Shown here: positions 22,777 through 33,175 of the stretch, one piece after another
Numbering within the stretch: the stretch's first letter is position 1
Layout of the letters: each line of letters starts with the position of its first letter
NCBI GenBank assembly: GCA_029891345.1
Contig: CM057002.1
Span: 17,606,295 to 17,670,294 of the forward strand
DNA length: 64,000 nt
Source of the DNA: Dryococelus australis
Taxonomy: Eukaryota > Arthropoda > Insecta > Phasmatodea > Phasmatidae
Direction: 5' to 3'
The notes under the pieces: generated by a model
What the model saw: the letters and a program-made list of their open reading frames with translations, nothing else
Told to the model about the DNA's origin: nothing
The model's database searches: none
Translations under genes and position numbers: made by a program

Positions 22777-23269
22777 ACAAAGATAAATACTCATGCAAAG
22801 AAACCATAGATAATCATTAGACCTACATAGATTATACAAGACAATTGTCAAAAAAATAAGTTTATACATATCACATTGAAGATATAGTAAACATATTATA
22901 CATTGCATTAAAGTTTAGCGTTTAAATAAAATTTAAAGACAGAATAATTATTATAAAGTCATAAATATTGAAGTGTTAAAGACATAGAATAATCGTTATA
23001 AAGTCATAAATATTGAAATTTTTACAGAAGGTCCCCTACATTTTCACGCAGTTCTGACAAGTCAGCTGGGTTAGAATTTATCAATATTAATGTAAAACTT
23101 CATTTAGCAATTAAGATTATAGATCATTTCATAATTTACAACTCAATACCTATAAAAATAAATAAGAATTCTACACGAATAAATGTTCATTTAGCTTAGC
23201 CATGTATCTTAAAATTGTTTAAGTCCAACATGGATTAATATCAAGTTATGGAGAATCAAAGTCTTTTCT
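22777..23269. other. AT-rich sequence, possible 3' UTR, with a short direct duplication
   Basis: A stretch of about 45 bp is repeated in tandem (22940-23025; shared core TATAAAGTCATAAATATTGA). On the minus strand this lies just downstream of a candidate stop codon at 23270. No canonical AATAAA signal was found on that strand. Confidence 0.45.
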
Positions 23270-23403
23270 CTATGAATAAAAATTGTCATCATCTCCATCA
23301 TCAGTAGAGATGTCCTTGCTCCGATCACTCTTCGAGTCCTTGAACATTCGTCTCAGCTGGCGCAGATGAGATGAGTTGGCGGGTAGCTCCTGCTTCTTCT
23401 CGG
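23270..23403 (-). CDS. Candidate terminal coding exon of an unknown gene
   Basis: On the minus strand a TGTTACAG acceptor-like site (CAG at 23404-23406) is followed by 44 sense codons and a TAG at 23270-23272. The peptide starts EKKQELPANSSHLRQLRRMF, continues with a charged KDSKSDRSKD stretch, and ends in an acidic tail, TDDGDDDNFYS. Codon choice is GC-richer (GAG, AAG, CTG, GAC) than the AT-rich flanks, which is what an exon looks like. No domain is recognised. The fragment may belong to a host gene whose upstream exons are outside or hidden, or to the 3' part of the retroelement. No upstream exon was found between here and 24734. Confidence 0.4.
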
Positions 23404-24733
23404 CTGTAACACTTGTTAAACTTTCCAGTTCAAGTTTTTAATTATTTATCATTACAAATTCTATCAACAATTCGTTCAATTTTCAGTTAATGCGTATTCT
23501 ATTTGTCTTGGCTTAACCAAAAAAAAAAAAAGTTTTTCCTTCGGCTGACATTTATTGAAAGTTTCTGGATATATTATTTTTTTCACACTTTGCACTCGTT
23601 TATAAAATTGTCTTTCATGCAAAATATGTCGGTGTGAAGTCAATGTTCTTTTAGCTCACATGCAAATGACAACTCTTTTCTCATTTAAAGTTCATTAATC
23701 AATATTGGCAATCATAAAATATCACAACTGTACAGACCAGTGTTCACCATAATTGACTACTATCGGTTTCTAAAAATATCTGAAAATGACATTAGGCAGG
23801 TCACCATAAAATAATGCTACTTCCTTAAGAAAAATTATTAAATAAAACATGAAACTTCATCGATCTTTATCAATCTGACATCTATACAACAATTACTTCC
23901 GAAACCTTGGTTCAGGAGCATAAATGATATATGTGTCAAAAGAAAAACAATCAAACAATTCGAAAACATCTAAAATAGGAGTTATATGGAGAACCTAATC
24001 AAAGCCAATTTAATATGTATTAATTCAGAAGACCCTACGAAAGAAACCATACAGGTGTCTTTCTTTTCCAAGTTCGCGTTTGATTATAGCAAAACCTGCA
24101 GTCAGAAATAATTCTTTTTGGTCAAACATTCAATATAGAGACTGCGTGTTTCAAAATAGAGCATTTACCATTGGGTTGATTACTATATTTGCCCATTTAT
24201 TTCATTTCTTACGAATTTTTCGTCGATCATTACTGTTATGAACCTAGTGGTTTTATAACTGAGTATAGCAAATTACATGTTTCTCAATAACATCGCTTCC
24301 ATCCTTTACGACGGGTTTTATTCTTTCTTCATTGGAAGGCAAAACATAAGAAAAACGCTAACGCTGGAACTCTTTACATACATTAACAATCTTCTACAGT
24401 GAATTATTCTCTATGTGGCAAACAAAGCAATACAGGGCAAAATAAATTACAATATACATATTTGCCATGGAACAAATATATCTCATATTCTGGCGGCTTT
24501 CAGCTACGCCCAATTAAATCCTTTCAACATCAATAAACAAATGTTCGCCCCATATAATAATTATCATATAAAATCCACATTTTGTAACAATTCTTCACTG
24601 CAATAAACTTTAATAATTACTCAACAAAATTATTCCTCGGCATATATATGTTTGCTCTTGTCTTCCAATTTTTTCCTCTATACGTACGAAATAGGAGATT
24701 GATATTCTCTCAGAGCCATGATATTATAGTGTC
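23404..24733. other. AT-rich unassigned sequence
   Basis: 1.3 kb, AT-rich, no repeat recognised. Either an intron of the gene suggested by the exon at 23270 or the 3' region of the retroelement. A 63-codon frame at 24415-24606 is not coding-like. Confidence 0.4.
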
Positions 24734-25164
24734 CTAGGACCTTGCCAGTATCCGGACAAACCACTTCATAACAGTGTTGATTATCTTAGATATCTTTACC
24801 GGACCAACGTAGTGTGGCATCCACTTCTTGGAAATAATTTCCCATGCTCTACTGATACAATGTGCTCTTATTAAAACCAATTGACCTACACTTAACTTCT
24901 TCTTCCGTGACTGCTTCGCAAACTTGCGGCGTCGATCAGCTACTAGAATTAATTTCTTCCTGGCGAACTCCAATATTTCTAGTTTCACTTCGTCTGTCTT
25001 GTCTTCGGTTTCTTTATGGGTCGATTGTGGAGGTGACGGTAACCTAGACATATCAAAGATCTCGGATCTCCGGCCTGTCAGTGCCTCCAGAGGGGTTATG
25101 GTGGTCGATTCATGCACTGCGTCAACTGAGCTAAAGCGCATTGCAAAGGCCGAGTAGAAGTACT
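24734..25164 (-). pseudogene. Retroelement integrase, C-terminal fragment
   Basis: On the minus strand, after YSAFAMRFSSVDAVHESTT, the peptide follows the end of Ty3/gypsy integrases: HESTTITPLEALTGR, a Lys-rich linker (KKLILVADRRRKFAKQSRKK), then GQLVLIRAHC and KWMPHYVGPVKISKI, the small barrel that closes the integrase. The HHCC zinc finger and the DDE catalytic core are missing. It is joined directly to mid-RT sequence at about 25165, the mark of an internal deletion of roughly 2 kb of pol. It cannot encode a working integrase. Confidence 0.8.
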
Positions 25165-25559
25165 TGGAACGTATATTGTTGATTTCGGAATAGGAAACCG
25201 GTGTATTGTTTTGAATTCTCCTCTAACGGAATTTGCCAGTAACCGTGCGTTAAATCTATGGTGCTCATGTACTTAACACCGTCATACAGCCTTAACAATT
25301 CCTCAGTAGGGCGTGGGCTTTTTCTCGCCTTGGCTGTTATTGTATTAATGCGTCTGGCGTCTAGACACAATCTTACGGAGCCATCTATTTTCCTTACGCA
25401 CACAATCGGATTTGCGTATGGACTAGAGGGGTGTTTAATTATATTCCATTCTAACATTTGCTTTAAATACACTTCCGCCTCCTGCATAAACTTAGCCGGT
25501 ATGGGATATGAACGGCAGTGAAATGGTTCGCCTGATGTTACCTCTATGTTGGCATGAAA
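25165..25559 (-). pseudogene. Retroelement reverse transcriptase, N-terminal fragment
   Basis: The minus-strand frame includes IEVTSGEPFHCRSYPIPAKF, then EVYLKQMLEWNIIKHPSSPY, CVRKIDGSVRLCLDARRIN and MSTIDLTHGYWQIPLEENSK. These are the fingers and first palm motifs of Ty3/gypsy RT, including the first catalytic aspartate in TIDL. The frame ends soon after RNQQYTFQV. The second catalytic motif (normally YxDD), thumb and RNase H are absent through the same deletion that joins it to integrase. The N-terminal part has no in-frame stop, so damage here is mainly the deletion. Confidence 0.85.
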
Positions 25560-25720
25560 AATTTTGTTTCTCGCTGGTCACTCAGAAAAAGTTTGCTAGT
25601 GTGCAAAAAGTAAATGTTGCAATTTATTTCTTTGCGCGTATGACATGTTTTCAATATTGGAAACTGCTTTTTGAATTGATTCTAATTTCTCGGTCTCACT
25701 AGACTTCATAAAAAGACGAT
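25560..25720 (-). other. Retroelement protease-RT spacer, degenerate
   Basis: Expected pol linker; no readable frame joins the protease to RT, which implies frameshifts or a small deletion. Confidence 0.5.
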
Positions 25721-26104
25721 TTATGAAAAAAAACATTCCTTTCTGATTAAATTGACGAAACAATCATAAACTTTCCAATTCTCTGGAAATGTTACAGTGC
25801 GATCATTGGTTTCTGTGGTACTTTTCATCCAACCACCAAAATCAAGTTTCACCTGGTATTTTGACATGAAATCCACGCCCAATATCGGTGGTTTTGTCAG
25901 TCCTTTGATGACTAAGGCTGACACAATTTTTGGGCTTCCTAAATCCTTAACAACAAGCAGTATCTGTCGATTAATAATGGGACTAGATTTATAAGTGGCA
26001 CCTACAATTCCCAAACGAGGTACAGGAACACTAGGTAGAGCTTGCCCCATGGCTACAATATCATTTCAAACTTCGGCTCCACTATCTAGTAAAACAGAAT
26101 ACCT
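25721..26104 (-). pseudogene. Retroelement aspartic protease, interrupted
   Basis: Minus-strand reading gives RYSVLLDSGAEV (26104-26069), with the catalytic D-S-G motif of retropepsins, followed at once by an in-frame TGA (26066-26068). Downstream, the same frame continues with GQALPSVPVPRLGIVGATY and the conserved ILGVDFMSKYQVKLDFG near the C-terminus. The stop two residues past the motif removes almost the whole protease. The length between DSG and ILGVDF (about 75 residues) is normal for the family. Confidence 0.85.
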
Positions 26105-26392
26105 GTATATCACATACTTTCAAAAATTATTCAGGAAACAAAATTTCATGCGAGTTCTCTTGTTCGTCAATTAGCTCAGAACGTAAAAATTCCCTGTCAC
26201 TTTGTTCCAATGATACAGCTTGTATTACTACATCTGTAGGTGTTAGATAAGCTAATACTTGTGTGCATGTTGGACCCCTCTGGAAGTACGGTGTTTGCTA
26301 AGCCCAGCGATGGGGATCCGTATTCCCTGGCCTCTAGTAGTTTAACAGATTATCTCGGTTATTCCCGTACCCATATACCGTCTGTCCTTCGT
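26105..26392 (-). other. Retroelement gag-pol junction, degenerate
   Basis: Short acidic peptide pieces such as LEQSDREFLRSELIDEQENS can be read on the minus strand, broken by stops. Probably the gag/protease junction. Confidence 0.5.
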
Positions 26393-26838
26393 TCATGTTC
26401 TGTTGTTGCGGTATCGGCGCAATAGAAGGCGTAAGAGGATCAAGTGGAGTTTGATTACTGAAATAGCCTTCGCTTGCGTCATTCTCATGGTCTGGATTTC
26501 GAAAACGCGAAGAGCGAGGCGATCGCGGGTTGGAATTATTAATTCTTTGACCTGGCCGCCTATGCTTTTCGTCCGTTCTCCTTGGCGACTCTTCTCTCTG
26601 ACTTCTACGATGTTCGGCTCGACCGTCGGATATATTACTTTCCCGTACGTCAGGCTGTCGTGCATCGTAGTCGTCGTTTGCTTCCCTATTGTCGCGATTT
26701 TTTTACCGTCATACGGTTTCCGTTTGTAGTTCTGGCGGTTTCCACTAACGTAAGAGCTTCTCTGGAAAAACCTACCGCCTCTGTACGACCTCTGTGGATT
26801 CCTTGGATATCTATCAACATGTTGGTAATCCTGCCTTG
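26393..26838 (-). pseudogene. Retroelement gag, Arg-rich C-terminal tail
   Basis: Beyond the MITE, minus-strand reading gives QDYQHVDRYPRNPQRSYRGG, then RTDEKHRRPGQRINNSNP and later IAPIPQQQNMNEGQ before a stop. Tyr-, Asn- and Arg-rich low-complexity sequence like this is usual for the RNA-binding end of insect gypsy gag proteins that lack zinc knuckles. It is separated from the rest of gag by the A element at 26839-27267. Confidence 0.65.
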
Positions 26839-27267
26839 TAAAGACTGTTCACGATAAAGTGAGCACTTTTGAACTCAACCTTAGAAAAAAGTCACTGGCC
26901 CTGCTTGTATACGCTTTTAACGTGCACACTGAGTGACATGCATCCAATAATGTTGGTTACGATGGATGGAAAGTAGTTCCATATTTTAACGTCGAATAAA
27001 AAAGGTTAGGTAACCATTTGTAATAACTTAAATTATTTATTTCGCTTTTTTTTTTTTTTTAATGCTCCGAAGTATAAAAATTACCAGGTTTTTTAAAATA
27101 TTTTCTTTTCCTATAATCTCGCAGTTTCTACTGACCGACGCGTGAATAAAGTGATAAGACCCATGGCAATGTTAATTTTACATAAGGCGGAAGAATATAC
27201 GAGGTGCACACGAGTAGATCTTAAGCAGGGCTTTCAAAAGTACTCATTTTACCGTGAACGACCTATA
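26839..27267 (-). mobile_element. A-family MITE inserted in gag
   Basis: Starts TAAAGACTGTTCACGATAAA, ends TACCGTGAACGACCTATA, flanked by TA. Gag reading picks up on both sides with the same amino-acid bias, so the insertion is later than the retroelement. It is a full-length copy (429 bp). Confidence 0.9.
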
Positions 27268-28100
27268 CCAATAGTACTGACATGAGGATTCCTGTCGTAT
27301 CTAGTGTGTCCGTTGTAATTTCGGTTCGAATTCCCTTGGTACCGGGGAGACGCATGGTCGGGTTTAGTAGTGTTCTGGCTATCTCGATTTCCGTATTGTC
27401 TTTGTGATTTCTCGATAGCGTCGAATGCGAATAGTTCTTCTCGAAATGTTGCGAGACAGCCATCAATCATGCCACCCTGCCCAATGTGCTTGGTACTTGA
27501 AGGGTAACTGCCTCAGAGTCATCGCTATGAACTCTTCATCTGATACCGGGGGATCCAAATTACGCGAACGCTCGTACATTTCAGCCAGATGTTCCTGGAG
27601 TGGCTTGTCCTTGCCTGGCCAAAACCTCCCGGCATGTAGCTGTGCGCGATTGTTTCCTTGCACTTTCCTACTCCAGAAGTTCGCTAAGAATTTCTCTTTA
27701 AATCATTGTAAGTACCAGTCTCTGTCTTATTTATACCCCACCAGTAATACGCAGTAGATTTTAAACCCAAAGTTATGCACCTTAGCTTGTCCTTATCACT
27801 CAAGTTAAATAGCTGAGAATACTCATCAAACTTATTGAGAACATTTACCGGGTTTTCGCCGTATTTACCCTCGAACGTAGGCATTTGGTCAGCCCACATC
27901 TTACTCGGGTGGTGAAGCAATGTGTTCAATGGAAACAAGGCGGATGTGTCGTTCACGGGGCGTTCGGATTCCGCCCGTTCCGGTCGTTTTGAAAACAATA
28001 TAGGACCGTTTACATCGTCTACGAGTATTGACCTGAGACTGGTGTTATCTAACCTCAATTCACCCATAGATCTAAGAACACCATCGATTTTATGTGACAA
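27268..28100 (-). pseudogene. Retroelement gag, capsid region with frameshifts
   Basis: Minus-strand pieces in order: MPTFEGKYGENPVNVLNKFD with YYWWGINKTETGTYNDLK (27684-28100), RFWPGKDKPLQEHLAEMYER (27463-27663), and CLATFREELFAFDAIEKSQR with a Tyr/Asn/Arg-rich tail (27268-27470). The first two match the capsid of insect Ty3/gypsy gag, including the W-x-P/KPLQEH major homology-like stretch. Two frame breaks, near 27680 and 27465, separate the three pieces. It would have formed the particle shell that packages element RNA. Confidence 0.8.
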
Positions 28101-28929
28101 AATTTATCTGTTCCCCCACCTCCTCAAATTTCGACTGTTTCTCTCTTTTTCCCCTCGAACTAATGCTTCGGTACGTTCGCATCTCTGTTCTATCTGGCAA
28201 CCAAAATAATTCAGTGGGGAAGAAATTATACTTTCCAATTCTACCGGGTGGTTATCTATAGTAGCTATTCTTTGTTTGTAGCTTTCCACCACTGCTTATA
28301 ACTCCGTTCGGTTGTTAGCTATCTCTTCCCGTAAAGCGTCTGACGTATGCGTTAATTCCTGGTTCACAGTTTTTACTTCCTGTCGTACCTGCGATATACT
28401 GTCAGTCATTGTTTGAATTAATTGAGAAATTTGCATAGTGAGAGTGCTCTGGAAGGATTTCCTTTGTTCGACCAAAGCCTGTCCGAACTTTTCAAATCCT
28501 TGCGCCACTCGTTCATTAATTTCACGAATTTCTCTAGATTACTCCTTAAATAACAAAGTCATCTTTTGCATTATCGACCGAAGGGGAAGATGTTAAATCT
28601 CCCGTCTGTTCCGTTGTCTAATCTAGGTTGGTCACCTGACCTACTAAATTACCCTCCATGTCGCTTGAAACTAACACATCTGTCTGTGTACTTGTTTCTG
28701 CCATCATAATATCCGCGCGATGCTCCAATTTCTTATAATCTATGGCTGCGGCGTTTCGCAAATAATATGCAGCTGCTCCGTATCTCGACTCATATAGATT
28801 GCAAAGAATAAGCGACTCTACTCTGGTTTCTCTATGCAAGTTATGAATATTTCTTTCTGTGAGCTGCAGTATAGTAATTTCTGGAAATCGTGGGCTCAGA
28901 TTCTCGCAGTCTTCACGTTGGTTCGACAA
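28101..28929 (-). pseudogene. Retroelement gag, N-terminal and coiled-coil region
   Basis: Three minus-strand frames: NQREDCENLSPRFPEITILQ (to 28618), a helical stretch with QISQLIQTMTDSISQVRQEV (28296-28508), and SYKQRIATIDNHPVELESII (28104-28292). The heptad-like hydrophobic spacing of the middle part suggests a coiled coil, often found before gag capsids. No ATG opens the first frame (it begins at TTG, 11 bp from the LTR), and stops near 28293 and 28560 divide it. A tRNA primer-binding site was not recognised next to the LTR. Confidence 0.6.
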
Positions 28930-28939
28930 AAATTAATTA

Positions 28940-29219
28940 TGTCATTTGTTAAATAGATACAATGTGTGGAGAGTTTATAGCCATACGTTTAGGCGTTCAA
29001 ATTAATACTGTAAAACCTATTATATGTGTTATAATATTACGACCAATCTCATTTATAAAAAATATTATTTGAAAGATATGTAATATAAGACATGAATGTG
29101 TAATGTAATGATAAAATATCGTTGTATACGTGAGTGAGACTGATACGTTATATTAATGATATACCTCTGCTGAACTCTATGCTGCCACGCTAAAAAAATC
29201 GGCGTATTCATCCAGATTT
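28940..29219 (-). repeat. Right LTR-like repeat (5' LTR), truncated
   Basis: Starts TGTCATTTGTTAAATAGATA and pairs with 20718-20998. Similarity stops at CATCCAGATTTACA, exactly where the 30-bp minisatellite begins. The outer (promoter) part of the LTR is therefore absent or replaced. Confidence 0.75.
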
Positions 29220-30300
29220 ACAACTGCTCCAGGCCGCTCGGTCAGGTTTACTACCTGCTCCAAGCAGCTCGGTCGGGTTTACTACTGCTCCAGGCCAATC
29301 GGTAGGGTTTTCTACTGCTCCAGGACGCTCGGTCAGGTTTACTACAGTTCCAGGCCGCTCGGTCGGGTTTACTACTGTTCCAGGACGCTCGGACGGGCTT
29401 ACTACTGCTCCAGGCCGCTCGGTCGGGATCACTATTTCACCAGGCCGCTCGGTCGGGTTTACTACTGTTCCAGGACGCTCGGACGGGCTTACTACTGCTC
29501 CAGGCCGTTCGATCGGGATTATTACTTCACCAGGCCGCTCGTTTGGGTTTACTACTGTTCCAGGACGCTCGGTCGGGTTTACTACTGTTCCAGGCCGCTC
29601 GGTCGGGTTTACTACTGTTCCAGGACGCTCGGACGGGCTTACTACTGCTCCAGGCCGCTCGGTCGGGATCACTATTTCACCAGGCCGCTCGGTCGGGTTT
29701 ACTACTGTTCCAGGACGCTCGGTCGGGTTTACTACTGTTCCAGGACGCTCGGACGGGATTACTACTGCTCCAGGCCGCTCGGTCGGGATTACTACTTCAC
29801 CAGGCCGCTCGGTCGGGTTTACAACTTTTCCAGGACGCTCGGACGGGCTTACTACTGCTCCAGGCCGCTCGATCGGGATTATTACTTCACCAGGCCGCTC
29901 GTTTGGGTTTACTACTGTTCCAGGACGCTCGGTCGGGTTTACTACTGTTCCAGGCCGCTCGGTCGGGTTTACTACAGTTCCAGGCCGCTCGATCAGGTTT
30001 ACTACAGTTCCAGGACGCTCGGTCGGGTTTACTACAGTTCCAGGCCGCTCGGTCGGGTTTACTACTGTTCCAGGACGCTCGGTCGGGTTTACTACTGTTC
30101 CAGGCCGCTCGGTCGGGTTTACTACAGTTCCAGGCCGCTCGGTCAGGTTTACTACAGTTCCAGGCCGCTCGGTCGGGTTTACTACTGTTCCAGGACGCTC
30201 GGTCGGGTTTACTGCTGTTCCAGGACGCTCGGACGGGCATACTACTGCTCCAGGCCGCTCGGTCGGGATTACTACTTCACCAGGCCGCTCGGTCGGGTTT
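29220..30300. repeat. 30-bp minisatellite, about 36 units
   Basis: The unit is near CCAGGCCGCTCGGTCGGGTT plus TACTACTGTT. Variants: GGACGCTCGGACGGG, GATTACTTCACC and others. Since 30 is a multiple of three and units lack stops in some frames, there is a 279-codon plus-strand frame (repeat LLLFQAARSG) and a 154-codon minus-strand frame (repeat NPTERPGTVV). Blocks recur at 240 and 360 bp, showing higher-order duplication. Not supported as a gene. Confidence 0.95.
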
Positions 30301-30586
30301 CACGGAACATGCAATACACGTTCTTGTAACTTCAAAACATACCGTAGATGAAACCAAAGTTCGTGTTAAATTATCTTTGTAAAACGTGCACGGAAATAAA
30401 ATCATGATTAACACCTATTACTTCTCAAACGATCCGGTTTTTTCAAGTTGTCACTAATATCATGTTACTAAATAATAAAACAAAATCGAAATCTATTAAG
30501 ACTTTTTTGGCATTTGAAGTTTTAAACATGTGTTACTGGACAAACTTCAATTTTGCATGTAGTGGACTTCTGCACGTATATGAAAC
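30301..30586. other. Unassigned
   Basis: Sequence beyond the minisatellite. No continuation of the A element truncated at 20717 is present here. Confidence 0.4.
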
Positions 30587-31431
30587 TATAGTCCATTCAC
30601 ATTTAATTCGAACTTTCCTGTAGCCCTGCTGAAGTTCTACTTCCAGATTATTCCTCCACCTTATGGAAATAAAACTCAACCGCGTCTAGAAAATTACACT
30701 AACGGCCCAAAGCACCGCATTCGCGCGCACTCAGTGTAATAGAATTGTGCATGAGCTACCCGCCATAATCAAAACATCTATTTTATCCCTGGTTTTTGTC
30801 ATAATAATTATAAGTGAAATATTATAACATGTATACAAAATATAAATAAAAGTTCGATCGAACCAAAAATAGGGTACTTCTACGTTAACACAAGTGAAGG
30901 CTCTTCACGATAAATGAGCACTATTGAAATCTACCTTGGAAAAAAGTCACTGCCGTTGCCTGCACATATTTTAAACGGACGCACCGAGTGACATGCACCC
31001 TTTAAAGTTGGTAATGATGGATGGAAAGTAGTTTCACATCTTAAATTCGAATAAAAAGTGTTAGGTAACCATTTGTGATGTCTTTAATTATTTATTTCGC
31101 TTTCTGTTTTCTAATGCACAGAATTGTAAAAATGACCAGTTTTGTAAAATAATTACTTCTATAATAATTCTACAGTTTCACTTGACCAACGCATGAACAA
31201 AGTGATGAGGCCAATGGTAATATTAATTTTACATAAGGTGGAAGAATACCCAACACGCATACAAGTATATCTTAAACGGGGCCGTCAAAAGTGCTCATTG
31301 TACCGTGAACAGCTTATATAAAACACTTGGGATACGTGTGTTACATAGATAAAAATAATACTGGTCATACATGGGGTGTTATTTTTCAAGGTTCGATTCA
31401 AAAAGCGCGAGGAAACCGCGAATAGACTATA
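30587..31431 (-). mobile_element. I-family element split by an A MITE
   Basis: Left part 30587-30896: TATAGTCCATTCACATTTAA, TTCTACTTCCAGATTATTCC and ATTACACTAACGGC. Right part 31319-31431 ends GGAAACCGCGAATAGACTAT. Both match the uninterrupted I copy at 36800-37195 in reverse. Confidence 0.75.
30897..31318 (-). mobile_element. A-family MITE nested in I
   Basis: From AAGGCTCTTCACGATAAATG to TACCGTGAACAGCTTATA. Near full length. Confidence 0.8.
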
Positions 31432-31517
31432 AGAGGAATGGCGCGAAGGCAATGGGCTCAAGACCGCTACAGCGTTGGCCTCCGGGGAGATGAAGCTTAG
31501 CCAGAGCACAGCCGTAT

Positions 31518-31943
31518 ATAGTCTCTTCACGGTAAAATGCGCACTTTTGAAAGCCCTGTTTAATATCTACTTGTATTCAAGTAGTTTACTATTCCGCCTT
31601 ATGTAAGATTAACATTGCCATGGACCTTGTCACTTTATTCATTCGTCGGTCAAGTGAAACGTTTAAATTATTAGCAAAGTAAACCTTTTATAAATCGGAA
31701 AATTTGTACACACTGGTACATTAAAAAAAACTGAAAGCGAAATAAATAATTTAAATTATCACAATTGGTTACCTAACCTTATTTACTCGACGTTAAGATA
31801 TGGAACTACTTCCCATCTATCGTTACCAACTTTACCATGTGAATGTCACTAAGTGCTCCCGTTGACTTATATGCAGGCATGGGTGGTGTCATTTTTTTCT
31901 AAAGTTGATTTCAAAAGTGCTCACTTTATAGTGAACAACCTTT
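31518..31943 (+). mobile_element. A-family MITE
   Basis: From TATAGTCTCTTCACGGTAAA to TATAGTGAACAACCTTTA. It is opposite in orientation to the copy 200 bp upstream. Confidence 0.8.
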
Positions 31944-32880
31944 ACGCAGGCCGCCTGCCCCTTGGTGGAGAAGTATACTTTACAAAAGCCAAAAATGCAA
32001 CACTCTTCACGTTCTAATGTATACGAACTATCGCTTACAAAGCGCCTTTATTCAAAGGTACATAGCACTTGTTTATGACAGTAATACTAGGTCGATAACA
32101 AATGTGTTGGCCGCATTTCCATATTGAATGCCTACATTAGGCGGAAGGGAGGTGGGGTGCATGGCCCACCTAGCCCATCCTGTGCGCACGCCTGTGATTT
32201 ATACGTCACGGGGGCCGCGGTGGTGTATTGGTTACAATTTTTTAAAATTTATTTCCTTAACCCTACTTAGCAGTACAGCCATCCGTGTTCAATTCAATCA
32301 TGACTACTACAATTTTACAAACAGTATATTAGTATATAGATTCACTTTTTTTTTTGTGGGAGGGTGGCTGTTCGTCTGGGCGCCCGTAATTTAAGCTACA
32401 ATTTCTATTTTTATTCAAAAGCATCATTCACACTTCCTAGGACTGTGATGAGCTATTCTGCCCCTACCGAGGCAGCTCCCCGATGGGTATCCTTTCAGCC
32501 GCCCCCCGTTTCGCCGCCCCGCTGGAACAGACCAGGGACCGGGATTTCCACGAATCCGCCCACGCGACCAGACGCCGTCGGGCCCGCACACAACTAACTA
32601 GCCTTTCGGTCGGTCCGTCATGGCACCCAACGGTTGAATGGCCCCGCCCAAGAACCCTAAAGCCCCCAGTTCCCTCCTTATCTGTACTATTATATTTTGT
32701 TCATTTTATTTTTTTCCTTCGCCCACCGTTCTGCTCCAACTTAAGCATCGCCCAGGACATTGAAGTACACCTTCTGGACACCGAGGCCTTTGTTTCCCGA
32801 GGAAATGGAGCTCCTCTCCTACGCCCCCCAACCCTTGTTTAACACACACACATACACAACCATCAACCAACATATTATCA
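31944..32880. other. Unassigned, with a SINE-head fragment near 32208-32240
   Basis: GCCGCGGTGGTGTATTGGTT resembles the head of the tRNA-derived SINE at 52487. The 32456-32660 part is GC-rich with overlapping frames (to 119 codons) that have no recognisable domain. Confidence 0.35.
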
Positions 32881-33175
32881 CAATTCACATCTTTCCCTCA
32901 TTTAGATTTTCTTCTCCGCAGTTCCTTCCGTTCTTCTTTCATCCGTTTCAGATCTTGTCTTTCTTCTTCTCTTTCTTGCAGTTTCTCCTCCTCTTTTTCT
33001 CTCTTCTGTTGTTCTTCTACTTTTATACTCTGTTCTCCTCTCCATTTTCTTTACTTTTCTTCTTTCTCTTCTTTTTATTTTCTTCCTTCATCTTGTTCTT
33101 CTATTTTTCTCCATATTTCCTTCTATTCTTCTTGCATTCATTTCAGATCTTGTGTGCTTCTTTAAGCTTTTCTTC
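32881..33175 (-). other. Long pyrimidine tract; charged-helix fragment on minus strand
   Basis: Almost all C and T on the plus strand for about 290 bp. The plus-strand frame of 168 codons is only Phe/Leu/Ser and not credible. On the minus strand a 50-codon stretch includes EEQQKREKEEEKLQEREEER and ends in LRRRKSK before a TGA near 32899. Such charged helices occur in retroelement proteins. No ATG and an upstream TAA, so at most a decayed fragment. Confidence 0.4.

Larger units (their letters stand above)
20718..29219 (-). mobile_element. Decayed Ty3/gypsy LTR retrotransposon
   Basis: Minus-strand order from right to left: LTR, gag (28929 to 26393), protease (about 26100-25721), reverse transcriptase (25559-25165), integrase C-terminus (25164-24734), a 3.4-kb 3' portion, LTR. 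The RT motifs CLDARRIN and TIDLTHGYWQIPL and the protease-RT-integrase order place it in Ty3/gypsy. It is broken many times: gag frameshifts, a stop in protease, and a large deletion from mid-RT to late integrase. A MITE lies in gag. The two LTRs have drifted visibly apart, so it is an old insertion. The part 20999-24733 may not all belong to the element. Confidence 0.85.

Noticed and set aside
29543-30382. 279-codon plus-strand open frame with 10-residue repeats
   Set aside because: It is produced by the 30-bp minisatellite; the opposite strand is open too and no unit shows coding constraint.
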